64,000 bases of DNA from positions 372,001 through 436,000 of the forward strand of contig NZ_JAYMGZ010000004.1 in the NCBI RefSeq assembly GCF_037078405.1, read 5' to 3'. How positions within the stretch are numbered: the stretch's first letter is position 1; every line of letters begins with the position of its first letter. The notes under the pieces were generated by a model, which was not told where the DNA came from, ran no database searches, and was given only the letters and a program-made list of their open reading frames with translations. This DNA is from Haloarcula sp. DT43. GTDB lineage: Archaea; Halobacteriota; Halobacteria; Halobacteriales; Haloarculaceae. Of the stretch, positions 7,809 through 16,546 are shown piece after piece. The position numbers were made by a program, and so were the translations under genes.

Positions 7809-9941
7809 TCACTCCTCCACCATCCGACTGCCGCCCGGCGGCAGGAACTCCTGTATCTGGTCCGGGCTGGCTACCTTCCGGACGAACGACTCGTCGGCGA
7901 ATCGGGACCTGAACTCCCGGTAGAGTCGCTTTGCGATGTCGTTCTGGGCGTACTGGCCCGGTTCGACGGTGATGGTCGTCGCCGCCTGCCCCTCGATGGC
8001 CGCCGGCGGGCCGCCGACGACCCGCGTCTCGTCCTCGCAGGTGATGCCGACGCCGACGCCGACGGGCGTGGCCTCGAAGTAGGTCCGGTCGCCGCGGACG
8101 GCGAAGCCGCCTTTCTCCAGGTATTCGCCGCTCTCGGGCGTCTTCGACACCTGGTCGGGGTCGACCATGTAAACGTCGCCGGCGAACTTTCCGTCCTTCC
8201 AGACGGAGGAATAGGAGACGGCGAACTGCGCGGCCTGGTCCAGCGACGACTGCGGGAAATCAACCTCCTTCGCGGGCTCGCTGGGGCCGGTGGCTTTCAG
8301 CACCGTGACCGGACCGCCGTGGGCCTGCGCGTGGAAGAACTTGTCACCGCGTTCGAGGTACTTCTGGACGAGTTCCTCGTTGTCGTCTGCGTCGCGGCCG
8401 CCGATGACGAGGAAGCCGTCCGAGGTGTGGAACCACCGGAACTGCTCGTACCAGTGCTCGGTCGACCGGGTCGGGATGGACTGCATCGAGAGCCAGTCGG
8501 TCGGGCCGTCGTCGCTTTCGTCCTCGTCAGCGTCGTCCTCTCCGTCGTCGGCCGCCCACGCCTCGCGGCGCTCCTTGACCGCTTCGAGGTCCTCGCGGGT
8601 GTTCTCGATGGCGGCCAGCGCGCCCTCTTTCTTCTCCTCGATGCGCTTTGCTTCCTTGTACAGTTCGTCGGCGTTCACCTCGACCCCCTCGTCGGCGGCG
8701 ACCGTGACGCGCGTGCCGTCGATGTCGAGGGTCACCGTCCCCTCGCTGCCGTCGAGGGCGACGACCGCTTCCGCGGCCGCGATGCCGCGCTCGGCCCCTT
8801 CGTCGAACGTCGCTTCGATGTCGTCCCAGGACACGTCGTCCTCGCGGGCGGCCCGGACCGTCGAGAGCACGTCGTCGACGAGGTCGTAGTTGGCGTACAG
8901 CAGTTCGGCCTTCTCCCGTTCGGCCTCGGCGTCGGCCTCGAAGTCCTCGATGGCCTGCTCCTGCTGCTGGATGATGCGTTTCTGCTTCTCGATTTCGGCC
9001 TCGAAGTCGGGGCGCTGTGTCTCGCCGCCCTCGACCTCCGCCTCCCGCTGGAAGTTGAAGAAGTAGTCGTCGAGCGCGGCGTTGAACTCGGTGAACGACT
9101 CGCTGTACAGCGAGTCGTACTCCGCCAGCGGAATCGGCGTCACGTCGATTCGGCGGCGGTCCGGGTCGTCGGCTCCCTCGTCCCCGACCGTCTCGTAGTA
9201 CACCCGCGGGTCGACGTTCCCCTCACGCAGGCGCGTCCCCATCTCGTCGACGAGTTCGTACAGCCGCTGGAAGTCGGACTCGGTCAGTTCGTCGACGGCG
9301 ACGTTGTAGTCGATGCCGGCGCGGGTACACAGTTCCTCGCCGTAGAGGCCGCCGAAGTTCAGTTGCGTCGCCAGCGTCCGGACGAGGTCGGAATCGGACT
9401 CCCGGATACGGGCGACGAAACCGTCGTAGTCGACGGTCATCGGGTTGAACCGCGCCGACGGGAACTCGTAGGGGGTCCCCGGCGCGACGGTGCGGGACTT
9501 GAGCCGCACCGTCTCCAGACAGTCGATGACCTCGCCGTGCTCGTCCAGCACGGCAACGTTCCCGTCGCCGAACAGCTCCGCGACGATAGTGGTCGAGGCG
9601 TCGTCGCGGTCGAACTCCAGTTCGATGATGCGGTCGAACTCGAACTGCTCGACGCGGACGAGGTCGGCCCCCGACAGCCGGTTCCGGAGCATCATGGCGA
9701 AGTCCGGCGGCCGGCCCGGCGCGTCGGGGACGTGGCTCTGGTCGGCGACGTGGGCGCGCTTGACGTCACCGACCTCGATGAGGAACTCGACGCGTCCGCG
9801 GTCGAAGTCCCGGAGCTTCAGTCTGACGAGGTCGTCCTCGGGGTAGAGGTACGCCTTGTCGAGCTTCGCGCCCTCGTAGCCGGCGAGTTCGCCCTCCAGG
9901 GCGGCGAGGTCGACGCTCGTCAGTTCCCGCTTGTGGTCCAT
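7809..9941 (-). CDS. rqcH: Ribosome rescue protein RqcH (NFACT/Rqc2 family)
   Basis: 710 residues, the usual archaeal length. The N-terminal NFACT-N domain contains GAKLDKAYLYPEDDLVRLKL and the FAMMLRNRLSGA motif; two helix-hairpin-helix regions and a coiled coil (about residues 310-345 and 440-480) follow; the NFACT-R domain has FRWFHTSDGFLVIGGRDADD and a further HGGPVTVLK. In bacteria and eukaryotes this family binds split large subunits with stalled peptidyl-tRNA and directs C-terminal tailing. An Asp/Glu insert at about 475-490 is a halophilic feature. It follows an FAD oxidoreductase gene by 36 bases. Confidence 0.95.
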   Translation of the reverse strand: MDHKRELTSVDLAALEGELAGYEGAKLDKAYLYPEDDLVRLKLRDFDRGRVEFLIEVGDVKRAHVADQSHVPDAPGRPPDFAMMLRNRLSGADLVRVEQFEFDRIIELEFDRDDASTTIVAELFGDGNVAVLDEHGEVIDCLETVRLKSRTVAPGTPYEFPSARFNPMTVDYDGFVARIRESDSDLVRTLATQLNFGGLYGEELCTRAGIDYNVAVDELTESDFQRLYELVDEMGTRLREGNVDPRVYYETVGDEGADDPDRRRIDVTPIPLAEYDSLYSESFTEFNAALDDYFFNFQREAEVEGGETQRPDFEAEIEKQKRIIQQQEQAIEDFEADAEAEREKAELLYANYDLVDDVLSTVRAAREDDVSWDDIEATFDEGAERGIAAAEAVVALDGSEGTVTLDIDGTRVTVAADEGVEVNADELYKEAKRIEEKKEGALAAIENTREDLEAVKERREAWAADDGEDDADEDESDDGPTDWLSMQSIPTRSTEHWYEQFRWFHTSDGFLVIGGRDADDNEELVQKYLERGDKFFHAQAHGGPVTVLKATGPSEPAKEVDFPQSSLDQAAQFAVSYSSVWKDGKFAGDVYMVDPDQVSKTPESGEYLEKGGFAVRGDRTYFEATPVGVGVGITCEDETRVVGGPPAAIEGQAATTITVEPGQYAQNDIAKRLYREFRSRFADESFVRKVASPDQIQEFLPPGGSRMVEE

Positions 9942-9977
9942 GTCGGTGGCTGTCGGCGGGCACCCAAAGGCGTTCCG

Positions 9978-11012
9978 TTACCCGCCGTCGGCGATGGCCT
10001 CACCCGTCTCCAGCCCGTTCCGCAGGGCCGCGTGGAGTCGCCCCTCGCCGGCCACCCAGTCCCCGGCGAAGTGCAGGTCGTGCTCGGCCGCACACGACAG
10101 CAGGTCGTGGTCGGCCTCCCCCTCGGGCTGGGAGTAGCGCCAGTGCTGGTGGTCGGTCCAGTCCGGGTCGGCCAGCCGGTCGTCGTCGAGCAATCGCGCC
10201 GTCCGCGCGGCGATGTCGTCGACGAGCGCGTCGGGGTGTTCGTCGTAGTTCGCAATCGACCACGGCTCGTTCATCTGGACCAGCAGCAGGGATTCGCCGT
10301 CGGGGACGTGGCCGTCCTTGCACTCCTCGCGGCCGACCCAGCCGATGTCGTGGTCATTGTCGGCGTTGACCGCGGCGTACCAGGGCACGTCGAGTTCGAA
10401 GGGGTAGTGGAGAACGCCGGCGATGACCGTCCGATACGGCACGGCGGCGATTGCCTCCCGAAGCTCCCGGCAGTCGTCGTGGTCCCACCGCGACTGCCCC
10501 AGCAGGTCGGCCGTCTGTGGCGCGGGCGGCGTCAACAGCGCGGCGTCGAAGTGGCCGAGGTCGGCCCCGCCGTCGTCTTCGAGCCGCCACCCGTCCCGCT
10601 GTCGCTCCAGGCGCTCGACCCGCACGCCGTTCTCCACGTCGACGTCGGCCCCGGCGAACAGCCGCTTTGCGAGCTGCGTGATGCCCGCCTCGTAGGTCCA
10701 CTTGTGCTCGTCGGCGTCCCGCCCGGCGTCTATCTCCCCCGTCGCGTCGAAGGCGTACACCGGCTCGTCGATGTCGACGAGTCCCTCGGTCGGGAGCGCC
10801 ACGGTGACCAGTTCCGTCACGCGCTCGTCGTCATCCTTGAGGTAGTTCGCCCCGTACTCGTACGTGCAGTCGCCGTGCCGCCGGGTCGCGGCGCGTCCGC
10901 AGACACCGCGGCTCTTCTCGAACACTGTCACGTCGACCGCTTCGCCGCGGAGCGCGTACGTCGCCGCCGCACCGGCAGCGCCGGCACCGACGACTGCGAG
11001 GTCACGAGCCAT
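9978..11012 (-). CDS. NAD(P)/FAD-dependent oxidoreductase (renalase/amine oxidase-like)
   Basis: 344 residues. The FAD Rossmann motif is at the very N-terminus (VVGAGAAGAAATYAL, residues 7-21), followed by the acidic ribose-binding end of strand 2 (VFEKSRGVCGRAATRR) as in renalase/amine oxidase flavoproteins. The C-terminus has the second FAD contact (LHFAGDWVAGEGRLHAALRN). Renalase-like proteins oxidise dihydro-isomers of NAD(P)H, but this assignment is only by fold. It starts the run FAD oxidoreductase - rqcH - AIR synthase on the minus strand with 36-base gaps. Confidence 0.85.
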   Translation of the reverse strand: MARDLAVVGAGAAGAAATYALRGEAVDVTVFEKSRGVCGRAATRRHGDCTYEYGANYLKDDDERVTELVTVALPTEGLVDIDEPVYAFDATGEIDAGRDADEHKWTYEAGITQLAKRLFAGADVDVENGVRVERLERQRDGWRLEDDGGADLGHFDAALLTPPAPQTADLLGQSRWDHDDCRELREAIAAVPYRTVIAGVLHYPFELDVPWYAAVNADNDHDIGWVGREECKDGHVPDGESLLLVQMNEPWSIANYDEHPDALVDDIAARTARLLDDDRLADPDWTDHQHWRYSQPEGEADHDLLSCAAEHDLHFAGDWVAGEGRLHAALRNGLETGEAIADGG

Positions 11013-11076
11013 ACCGGACTGTCACACGGTGTGAGTAAAAATCCACCACACGACCAGTTCGGACGGTCGTCAGAAG

Positions 11077-12378
11077 TCAGCGACCCCGGCGGCGGAACCG
11101 CCGGCGCGTCCAGCCGACGACGGCCACGCCCGCGACGACCGCCTGCGCGAGTGAGAAGCCGGGACCCTGCGCCGCGGTCGTCGCCCGGTCGTCGTCACTG
11201 GCTGGCTCGGAGCCGCTTCCGACCGTGAGTTGGCCCGCCCTCACGCCGTTGACGCGGACGGTGCCGTCGGCCGCCTCGAACTCCGTCTCGACGACCCGCT
11301 CCGCCCCGCCTTCGACTCGCACCCGGTCCGTCGCCACCGGGTCGCCGTCGACCGTCACGGTCAGCGTGTCGTTGACCGGCCGCGACCGGGGGTTCCGAAC
11401 CGTCGTCCGTACGGTCGTGTCGAAGCCCGACCGAACCCAGTCGGCCGACAGCGAGGCGTCCCTGACCCGCAGGTCGGCGGTTCCCTGGCGCTCGGGCCCG
11501 TCGGGCTCCGTTTCGGTCCCGGGAGTCGTTCCGGGGTCGGCGGTCGCAGTGGCGGCAGGCGCAGCGCCGCCCGGCGTCCCAGTCTGTGCGGTCGCTCCGT
11601 CGGTCGACGGCTCGGTCTCGTCGTCGGTCTCGTCGCCGGACTGAGAGTCGTCGGTCTCGTCCGAGTCGTCACCGTCGTCGGAACCGCCTTCCGTCGCTGG
11701 TTCCTCTTGTGTTCCGGTCTCTGGTTCTCCACGTTCGGTCAGTTCCTCGGTCGCGGTTTCTTCGTTTTCGGTCGGTTCTTCTGTCTCAGCCGGCTCCGCA
11801 GTGTCGGTCGGCCCGTCCGTAGTAGTCGGTTCCTCGGTCGTAGTTGGTTCCTCAGTCTCGTCTTCCTCCGTGGCCTCTTCCGTTGGAGTGGGCTCTTCAG
11901 TTGCAGTTGGTTCCTCGATTTCGGTCGGCTCCTCGGTTTCAGTCTCGTCTTCGTCTGTGGGTTCTTCGGTCTCGGTCGGCTCTTCGGTCACTTCGTTTTC
12001 GGCCGGCTCTTCAGTCTCCTCGGTGTCCGTAGAATCCTCCGATTCGTCGTCTTCCGCAGAGTCGGCCGTTTCCTCGCTCTCGGTCGGCCCCTCTGTTTCC
12101 TCACTCTCAGTCGACTCTTCCGTCTCCTCTGTCTCCTCGTTCTCCGTCGGCTCCTCCGTCTCTTCGTCGCCGTCCGGTCTGTCCGTCCCGTCGGCCTCGA
12201 ACAGCGTCCCCGTGAGGTCCTCGAAAATAGACGGGGCAGTGGCGCCGCTTGCGGGGGCGTCCGACGGGGCGCTCCGGGGTCCGGCGTCGAAAGCGAGCAC
12301 GCCACCGACAGCGAAGGCGGACGCGAGCGCGACGGTGCCGAGAACGACGGCGACGCGGAGTCGGCTGGCATCGCTCAT
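11077..12378 (-). CDS. Secreted acidic-repeat surface protein with PGF-CTERM anchor
   Basis: 433 residues. A signal peptide (VAVVLGTVALASAFAVGGVLA) leads to about 200 residues of low-complexity Glu/Thr/Pro repeats (EETEEP, TEEPTE and variants, DNA about 11640-12180), a likely extended, possibly glycosylated stalk. A folded module of about 85 residues follows (RVRDASLSADWVRSGFD through VNGVRAGQLTVGS). The C-terminus is GPGFSLAQAVVAGVAVVGW plus a basic tail, a PGF-CTERM sorting signal handled by archaeosortase A with lipid attachment. The folded module is closely similar to the one ending the next gene upstream, so the two are modular paralogues. Confidence 0.8.
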   Translation of the reverse strand: MSDASRLRVAVVLGTVALASAFAVGGVLAFDAGPRSAPSDAPASGATAPSIFEDLTGTLFEADGTDRPDGDEETEEPTENEETEETEESTESEETEGPTESEETADSAEDDESEDSTDTEETEEPAENEVTEEPTETEEPTDEDETETEEPTEIEEPTATEEPTPTEEATEEDETEEPTTTEEPTTTDGPTDTAEPAETEEPTENEETATEELTERGEPETGTQEEPATEGGSDDGDDSDETDDSQSGDETDDETEPSTDGATAQTGTPGGAAPAATATADPGTTPGTETEPDGPERQGTADLRVRDASLSADWVRSGFDTTVRTTVRNPRSRPVNDTLTVTVDGDPVATDRVRVEGGAERVVETEFEAADGTVRVNGVRAGQLTVGSGSEPASDDDRATTAAQGPGFSLAQAVVAGVAVVGWTRRRFRRRGR

Positions 12379-12470
12379 ACAGGAGCGTACGGCAGCGCGG
12401 GATTAGTTACGGAGCAGCCAAGCCGTCGGTAAGGAGGTCCTTCCCCCGCAGTGGCGTCCCGGAGACGCGG

Positions 12471-15400
12471 TTACCTCGTCCGGCGGAGGCGAACGAGGCC
12501 CGCGAGGAGCGCCAGCGCGAGCACGACCAGTTGGACGGTGAATCCCGGGCCGGACGCCGCGACCGTCTCCGTCGCCGGCTCTGCGCCGCCGCCGGGTTCG
12601 GAGTCGCTTGCGGTCTCGGTCGCGTCCGAGCCGACCCGCAGGTCGCCCGCGCTGACGCCGTTGACCGCGACTGCCCCGTCGACGGCCTCAAACTCGATGG
12701 TCACGCTGGTCTGTTCGCCGCCGTTGAGTCGGACCGTCCGCGACGCGACCGGGTCACCGTCGACCGTCACGGTCAGCGTCTGTTCGACGACCTCGTCGGT
12801 CGGGTTCTCGACCGTCGCCCGCGCCGACGTGTTGAAGCCGGCCCGGACCCAATCGGCAAGCAGGGTCGCCCCGGTCACGGAGAGTTCGGCGGACGGAACG
12901 GCCGACGTGTCCGAGGGCGTGGCCGTCGCCGCCGGTGCGGACTCGTTCGTGACCGGCGAGACGACGGCGATGGTCGACAGACGGGGGGACTGCGCCCGGA
13001 CGGACCGGTTGGGTGCGTCGGCGGTGCTGTTCAGTTGGCCCCAGGTCCCGTTGTGGTACTGGAGCACCCGCACGTCGGCCATCGAGCCGTTGTCCGGCAG
13101 CGAGGACGCGTTCAGTGTCAGGGTGTACGTCGCCCGACTGACTGCAGACGCGTTCGCGCCGGCGGTGACGGTCACGTAGCCACGCACACCGTCCGCCTGG
13201 ACCGCGGTCATGTCGTTGGGCGTCACGTGCGGGCCGAGCATCGTGGCGTTGAACCCGTCGCTCCCGTTGGCCACGTCGAGGGAGAGCGACGAGAGCGTGA
13301 ACGCCGGCGCGGTCGCGGACGGTCCGGAGCGGTTCAGCGACTGGGTGACCGTCGAGTTCGCTGCGGCCGCCGTCACTCGGACGGCGACGCCGTTGTCGAG
13401 GCGAGTCTGCGAGATAGCGGGCGGCGCTGCGCCGCCGCCGGTTTCGGTCTCTGTCTCCTCCGGTTCGTCATCGAAGTCGAATCCGCCACCGCCACCGCCG
13501 CCACCACCGCCACCACCGCCGCCACCGTTACTGCTCTCTGCCTCGACGGCGAGCGTCTCGGCGGTGACGCTGCCGATAGCGAGCGACCGGTTGCCCTCGC
13601 TGTCGAAGGCGATGCTGAAGGTGACAGTCTCCGTTTGCCCGCCCCCGACCGGGCCGACGGATTTGGACTTGAGCACCCGGGTGCTTTCCGTGAGTTCCGC
13701 GGTGTAGTTTCCGCTCTCCGTGCCGACGTTTGCGACCGTCGCCGTCACGGCCACGGACTCGCCTGTCTCGACAGAGTCGTTGCTCAACTGTACGTTCCTG
13801 ACTTCGAACGTCGCGGGCTGGGTCACCGAAATACTGCCGCCGGCGGTCCCACTGACTGCCACGTCGTACTCACCGCCGCGCTCGAAGACGTAGACGAACG
13901 TGACGTCGGTCCGCTGACCGCCGGAGAGGGTCACGTTGGTCGTCTCCACGATTTCGTCGTTGGTCTGGAGTCGTACCTGAGAAGTCCCCGACTCGTCGCC
14001 GTCGTTGACGACCGTCGCCGTCACTTCGACGGGGTCGCCCGTCCGAGCGCTCGTCCGGTTCAGTTCGACGGCGGTCGTGTCGAACGCCGCCGGTTCCCTG
14101 ACTGTGACCGTGCCGGCCCGCTCGCCGTTGACGCCGACCACGTAATTCCCGCTGTCGTTGAACACGTGGGTGTACGTGATTTCGGTCGCTTCGCCGCCCT
14201 CCAGCGTCACGTCGCGGCTCTCGACGACGGACCCCGCGACTGAGAACCTCCCGGTGACGGTCCCGGCTTGCCCGCCGGTGTTCGTGACGGTCGCGCGAAG
14301 CTCGACAGAGCCGCCCTGGGTCACGGAGTCGCTACTGACCGCCGCGTCGCTGACCTCGAACGACGCCGGTTCGGTGACCGACACGCGGCCCCCGAACTGG
14401 TTGTCGACGGCGACGGCTCGCGTCCCCGCATCGCTGAACGACTGGACGAACGTGACGGTCGTCTCTTCGCCGCCGTCCAGTGTCACCGCCTGGGTGTCGA
14501 TAGTGGTGCCGTCTTCCTGGAGTCGCACGTCGGCCGTCCCGGTCTGGTCACCCTCGTTTCGGACGGTCGCGGTGACGGCTATCGGCTCCCCCGTGAGGAC
14601 GTCCGTCCGGTTCAGGTCGACGCTAGTGGTTTCGAACGTCGCCGCCTCGGAGACCCGGACCGTCCCGACCCGCTCGCCGTCGAGGTCGATAGGGTACGTT
14701 CCGACGGCGGTGAACCGTTCCGTGAACGAGACGGTCGTCGATTCTCCCGGACCCAATTGCAGTTCCCTGGAGCCTGCCGGCTCGTCAGCGACCGTGAGCG
14801 GAACCTCGTAGGTGCCGCCCTGGTCGCCGGTGTTCGTGACCGTCGCGGTCACCGCGACGCGTTCCCCCTCGCTCACCCTGGTCGTGTTCAGCGCTCTGTC
14901 GGTCACCTCGAATGTGGCTGGCCGGAGGACCGTGACGGTCTGGGTCTCGTCGCCGACCGTGACCTGATACGTTCCGGGTTCGTCGAAGGTGTGCACGTAC
15001 GTGTCCGTGCCGGATTCGCCCGGTTCGAGGTCGAACCACACCGCGCTGTCGATGTCGTTCCCGCCCTGGACCCAGAACTCCTGCGTTGCGCTCACGAGGC
15101 CGTCGTTCTCGGCCGTCACCGTCAGTTCCGCCGTCCCACCACGGGTGACCGTCGTGCGGTTCCACTCGGCACCGGTCACCCGAATATCGGGCTGGCCCAC
15201 GGTCAGGGTCCCGGCGGTGACGCCGCCGACAGTGACCTCGTGCTCGCCCTCCTCGACCGCACCTTCCGGGCGGTAGAGGAGCGTCTCGTTGACCGTTTCA
15301 CCGGCGGGGACCGTTACCGACCCACCACCGACCTCCGTGTCCCCGACTTCGATAGGCAGCGTGACGGTTCCGTTCTGCCCGCCGGTGTTTTCGACCCTGA

Positions 15401-16238
15401 CCCACAGTTCCGGCTCGCGGGTTCCGTACCCACCCGTATCTGTGTCGGTGTTGACCTCCGTCTGGAAGAGTCCGGCGTCCAGTACCCGTAGCTCCGGCGG
15501 GGCGGCCCCGCCACCGTCGTCCGGTGCTTCGACGGTTATCGCCCGGGTTTCGGCGGCGGTGCCGAACTCGAACGCCCCGGATTCGTCGAAGGTGTGCACG
15601 TACGTGTCCGTCCCGGTCTCGCCCGGTTCGAGGTCGAACGACACCGCGTCGACCGACTGTCCGTCGACGGTCGTGACGACGTCCCGCTGTCCGGAGACGG
15701 CACCGGTGTTCTCCGCGGTGACGGTCAGTTCGACGGCACCGCCCTCGCTGACTGTCGTCGTGTTCCAGGAGTGGTCCGTGACGGTGATGTCCGACTCGCC
15801 GACGACCAGCGTGCCGGCGGGTTCGCCGTTGACCGTCACTTCGTGTTCCCCGTTTCCGACGTAGCCGTCGTCCGCAGTCTCCAAGACGTACGTCGTCGTC
15901 ACGTTTGTCGACTCGCCCGGCTCGACCGCCACTGTCTCTGTGTCGATGACCGTCACCGCCCGGCCGCCGACCTCGACGGTTATCGTCGCTTCCCCTTCCA
16001 CGTCGCCCGTGTTCTCGAGCGCGACCCACAGGTCGAGTTCCGGCGTTTGCATCGCCCCGGTGTCGGCCCGTGTGTCTATCAGTCCGGCGTCCTGTACCTG
16101 GATGTCCGGTCCCTCGGGAGTCGGTGTTCCGTGATTGGACGCTGCCGCGACGCCCGGCCCCAGCATCGGGGCCGCCGACACCGCGACCACAGCCAGCAGC
16201 GTCAGCACTGTCAGCCACAGGCCCGTAATCTTACCCAT
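12471..16238 (-). CDS. Giant CARDB-repeat surface protein with PGF-CTERM anchor
   Basis: 1255 residues from the ATG giving MGKITGLWLTVLTLLAV, the start of a good signal peptide; the longer frame adds 37 non-signal residues. About nine to ten CARDB/Ig-like repeats of roughly 90 residues follow, each with a VTATVTNTGDQ-like strand and a YDVAVSG/VGVNGE-like end. Then come a Gly15 tract (near 13480-13525), an acidic linker, and a region resembling the PGF-pre-PGF domain (residues about 960-1130). The protein ends with the module shared with the neighbouring gene and GPGFTVQLVVLALALLAG plus LRRTR, a PGF-CTERM signal. N-glycosylation sequons are frequent. It is likely cell-surface and adhesive or structural. 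Confidence 0.85.
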   Translation of the reverse strand: MGKITGLWLTVLTLLAVVAVSAAPMLGPGVAAASNHGTPTPEGPDIQVQDAGLIDTRADTGAMQTPELDLWVALENTGDVEGEATITVEVGGRAVTVIDTETVAVEPGESTNVTTTYVLETADDGYVGNGEHEVTVNGEPAGTLVVGESDITVTDHSWNTTTVSEGGAVELTVTAENTGAVSGQRDVVTTVDGQSVDAVSFDLEPGETGTDTYVHTFDESGAFEFGTAAETRAITVEAPDDGGGAAPPELRVLDAGLFQTEVNTDTDTGGYGTREPELWVRVENTGGQNGTVTLPIEVGDTEVGGGSVTVPAGETVNETLLYRPEGAVEEGEHEVTVGGVTAGTLTVGQPDIRVTGAEWNRTTVTRGGTAELTVTAENDGLVSATQEFWVQGGNDIDSAVWFDLEPGESGTDTYVHTFDEPGTYQVTVGDETQTVTVLRPATFEVTDRALNTTRVSEGERVAVTATVTNTGDQGGTYEVPLTVADEPAGSRELQLGPGESTTVSFTERFTAVGTYPIDLDGERVGTVRVSEAATFETTSVDLNRTDVLTGEPIAVTATVRNEGDQTGTADVRLQEDGTTIDTQAVTLDGGEETTVTFVQSFSDAGTRAVAVDNQFGGRVSVTEPASFEVSDAAVSSDSVTQGGSVELRATVTNTGGQAGTVTGRFSVAGSVVESRDVTLEGGEATEITYTHVFNDSGNYVVGVNGERAGTVTVREPAAFDTTAVELNRTSARTGDPVEVTATVVNDGDESGTSQVRLQTNDEIVETTNVTLSGGQRTDVTFVYVFERGGEYDVAVSGTAGGSISVTQPATFEVRNVQLSNDSVETGESVAVTATVANVGTESGNYTAELTESTRVLKSKSVGPVGGGQTETVTFSIAFDSEGNRSLAIGSVTAETLAVEAESSNGGGGGGGGGGGGGGGFDFDDEPEETETETGGGAAPPAISQTRLDNGVAVRVTAAAANSTVTQSLNRSGPSATAPAFTLSSLSLDVANGSDGFNATMLGPHVTPNDMTAVQADGVRGYVTVTAGANASAVSRATYTLTLNASSLPDNGSMADVRVLQYHNGTWGQLNSTADAPNRSVRAQSPRLSTIAVVSPVTNESAPAATATPSDTSAVPSAELSVTGATLLADWVRAGFNTSARATVENPTDEVVEQTLTVTVDGDPVASRTVRLNGGEQTSVTIEFEAVDGAVAVNGVSAGDLRVGSDATETASDSEPGGGAEPATETVAASGPGFTVQLVVLALALLAGLVRLRRTR

Positions 16239-16378
16239 GGCTCGGGCGAAGCCATTGTGGTAATTAGTTAGCGGGAACGAATCGTCGAGTAAGGTGCTAT
16301 TATCGGTCCTGACGCCCGCTATCGACCGTTCTTGTCGGATAAGGGTCACGAACGGGCATTATCACTAATGGCCCGATA

Positions 16379-16395
16379 GGCGCAATCAGTGCGCC
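16379..16395. other. 6-bp perfect hairpin between elp3 and the CARDB gene
   Basis: GGCGCA-ATCAG-TGCGCC is a perfect inverted repeat in the 308-base gap between elp3 (ends 16547) and the CARDB-repeat gene (starts 16238), both on the minus strand. It could be an elp3 terminator or an operator for the surface-protein gene. No run of T follows on the minus strand, so a terminator is not clear. The rest of the gap holds no convincing gene. Confidence 0.35.
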
Positions 16396-16546
16396 CGACC
16401 GGGCCGTCGGTATACACATAGTGTGTCGACCGAAGGGCGGGATTCGAGTCCCAGTCGAACTTCTGTCGCGCGGCGAAGGATACTCCCTGCGTGGGATGCT
16501 CCGTCGAAGGCAGTTGGTCGCTCCGCCGCCGTGGAATGGACGCCGC

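Noticed and set aside
6969..11228. A 1419-codon open frame on the + strand across the AIR synthase, RqcH and oxidoreductase genes.
   Set aside because: It is antisense to three well-supported genes, rich in Arg/Val/Gly, and is the shadow produced by GC-rich third positions.
11640..12180. Short tandem repeats considered as a CRISPR-like array.
   Set aside because: They are in-frame codon repeats for Glu/Thr/Pro, with no spacer structure.
16421..16500. gggattcgagtccc near 16440-16453 resembles a tRNA T-arm, so a tRNA was considered.
   Set aside because: No matching acceptor stem or anticodon arm is found at the right spacing, and the stem-loop lengths are off.
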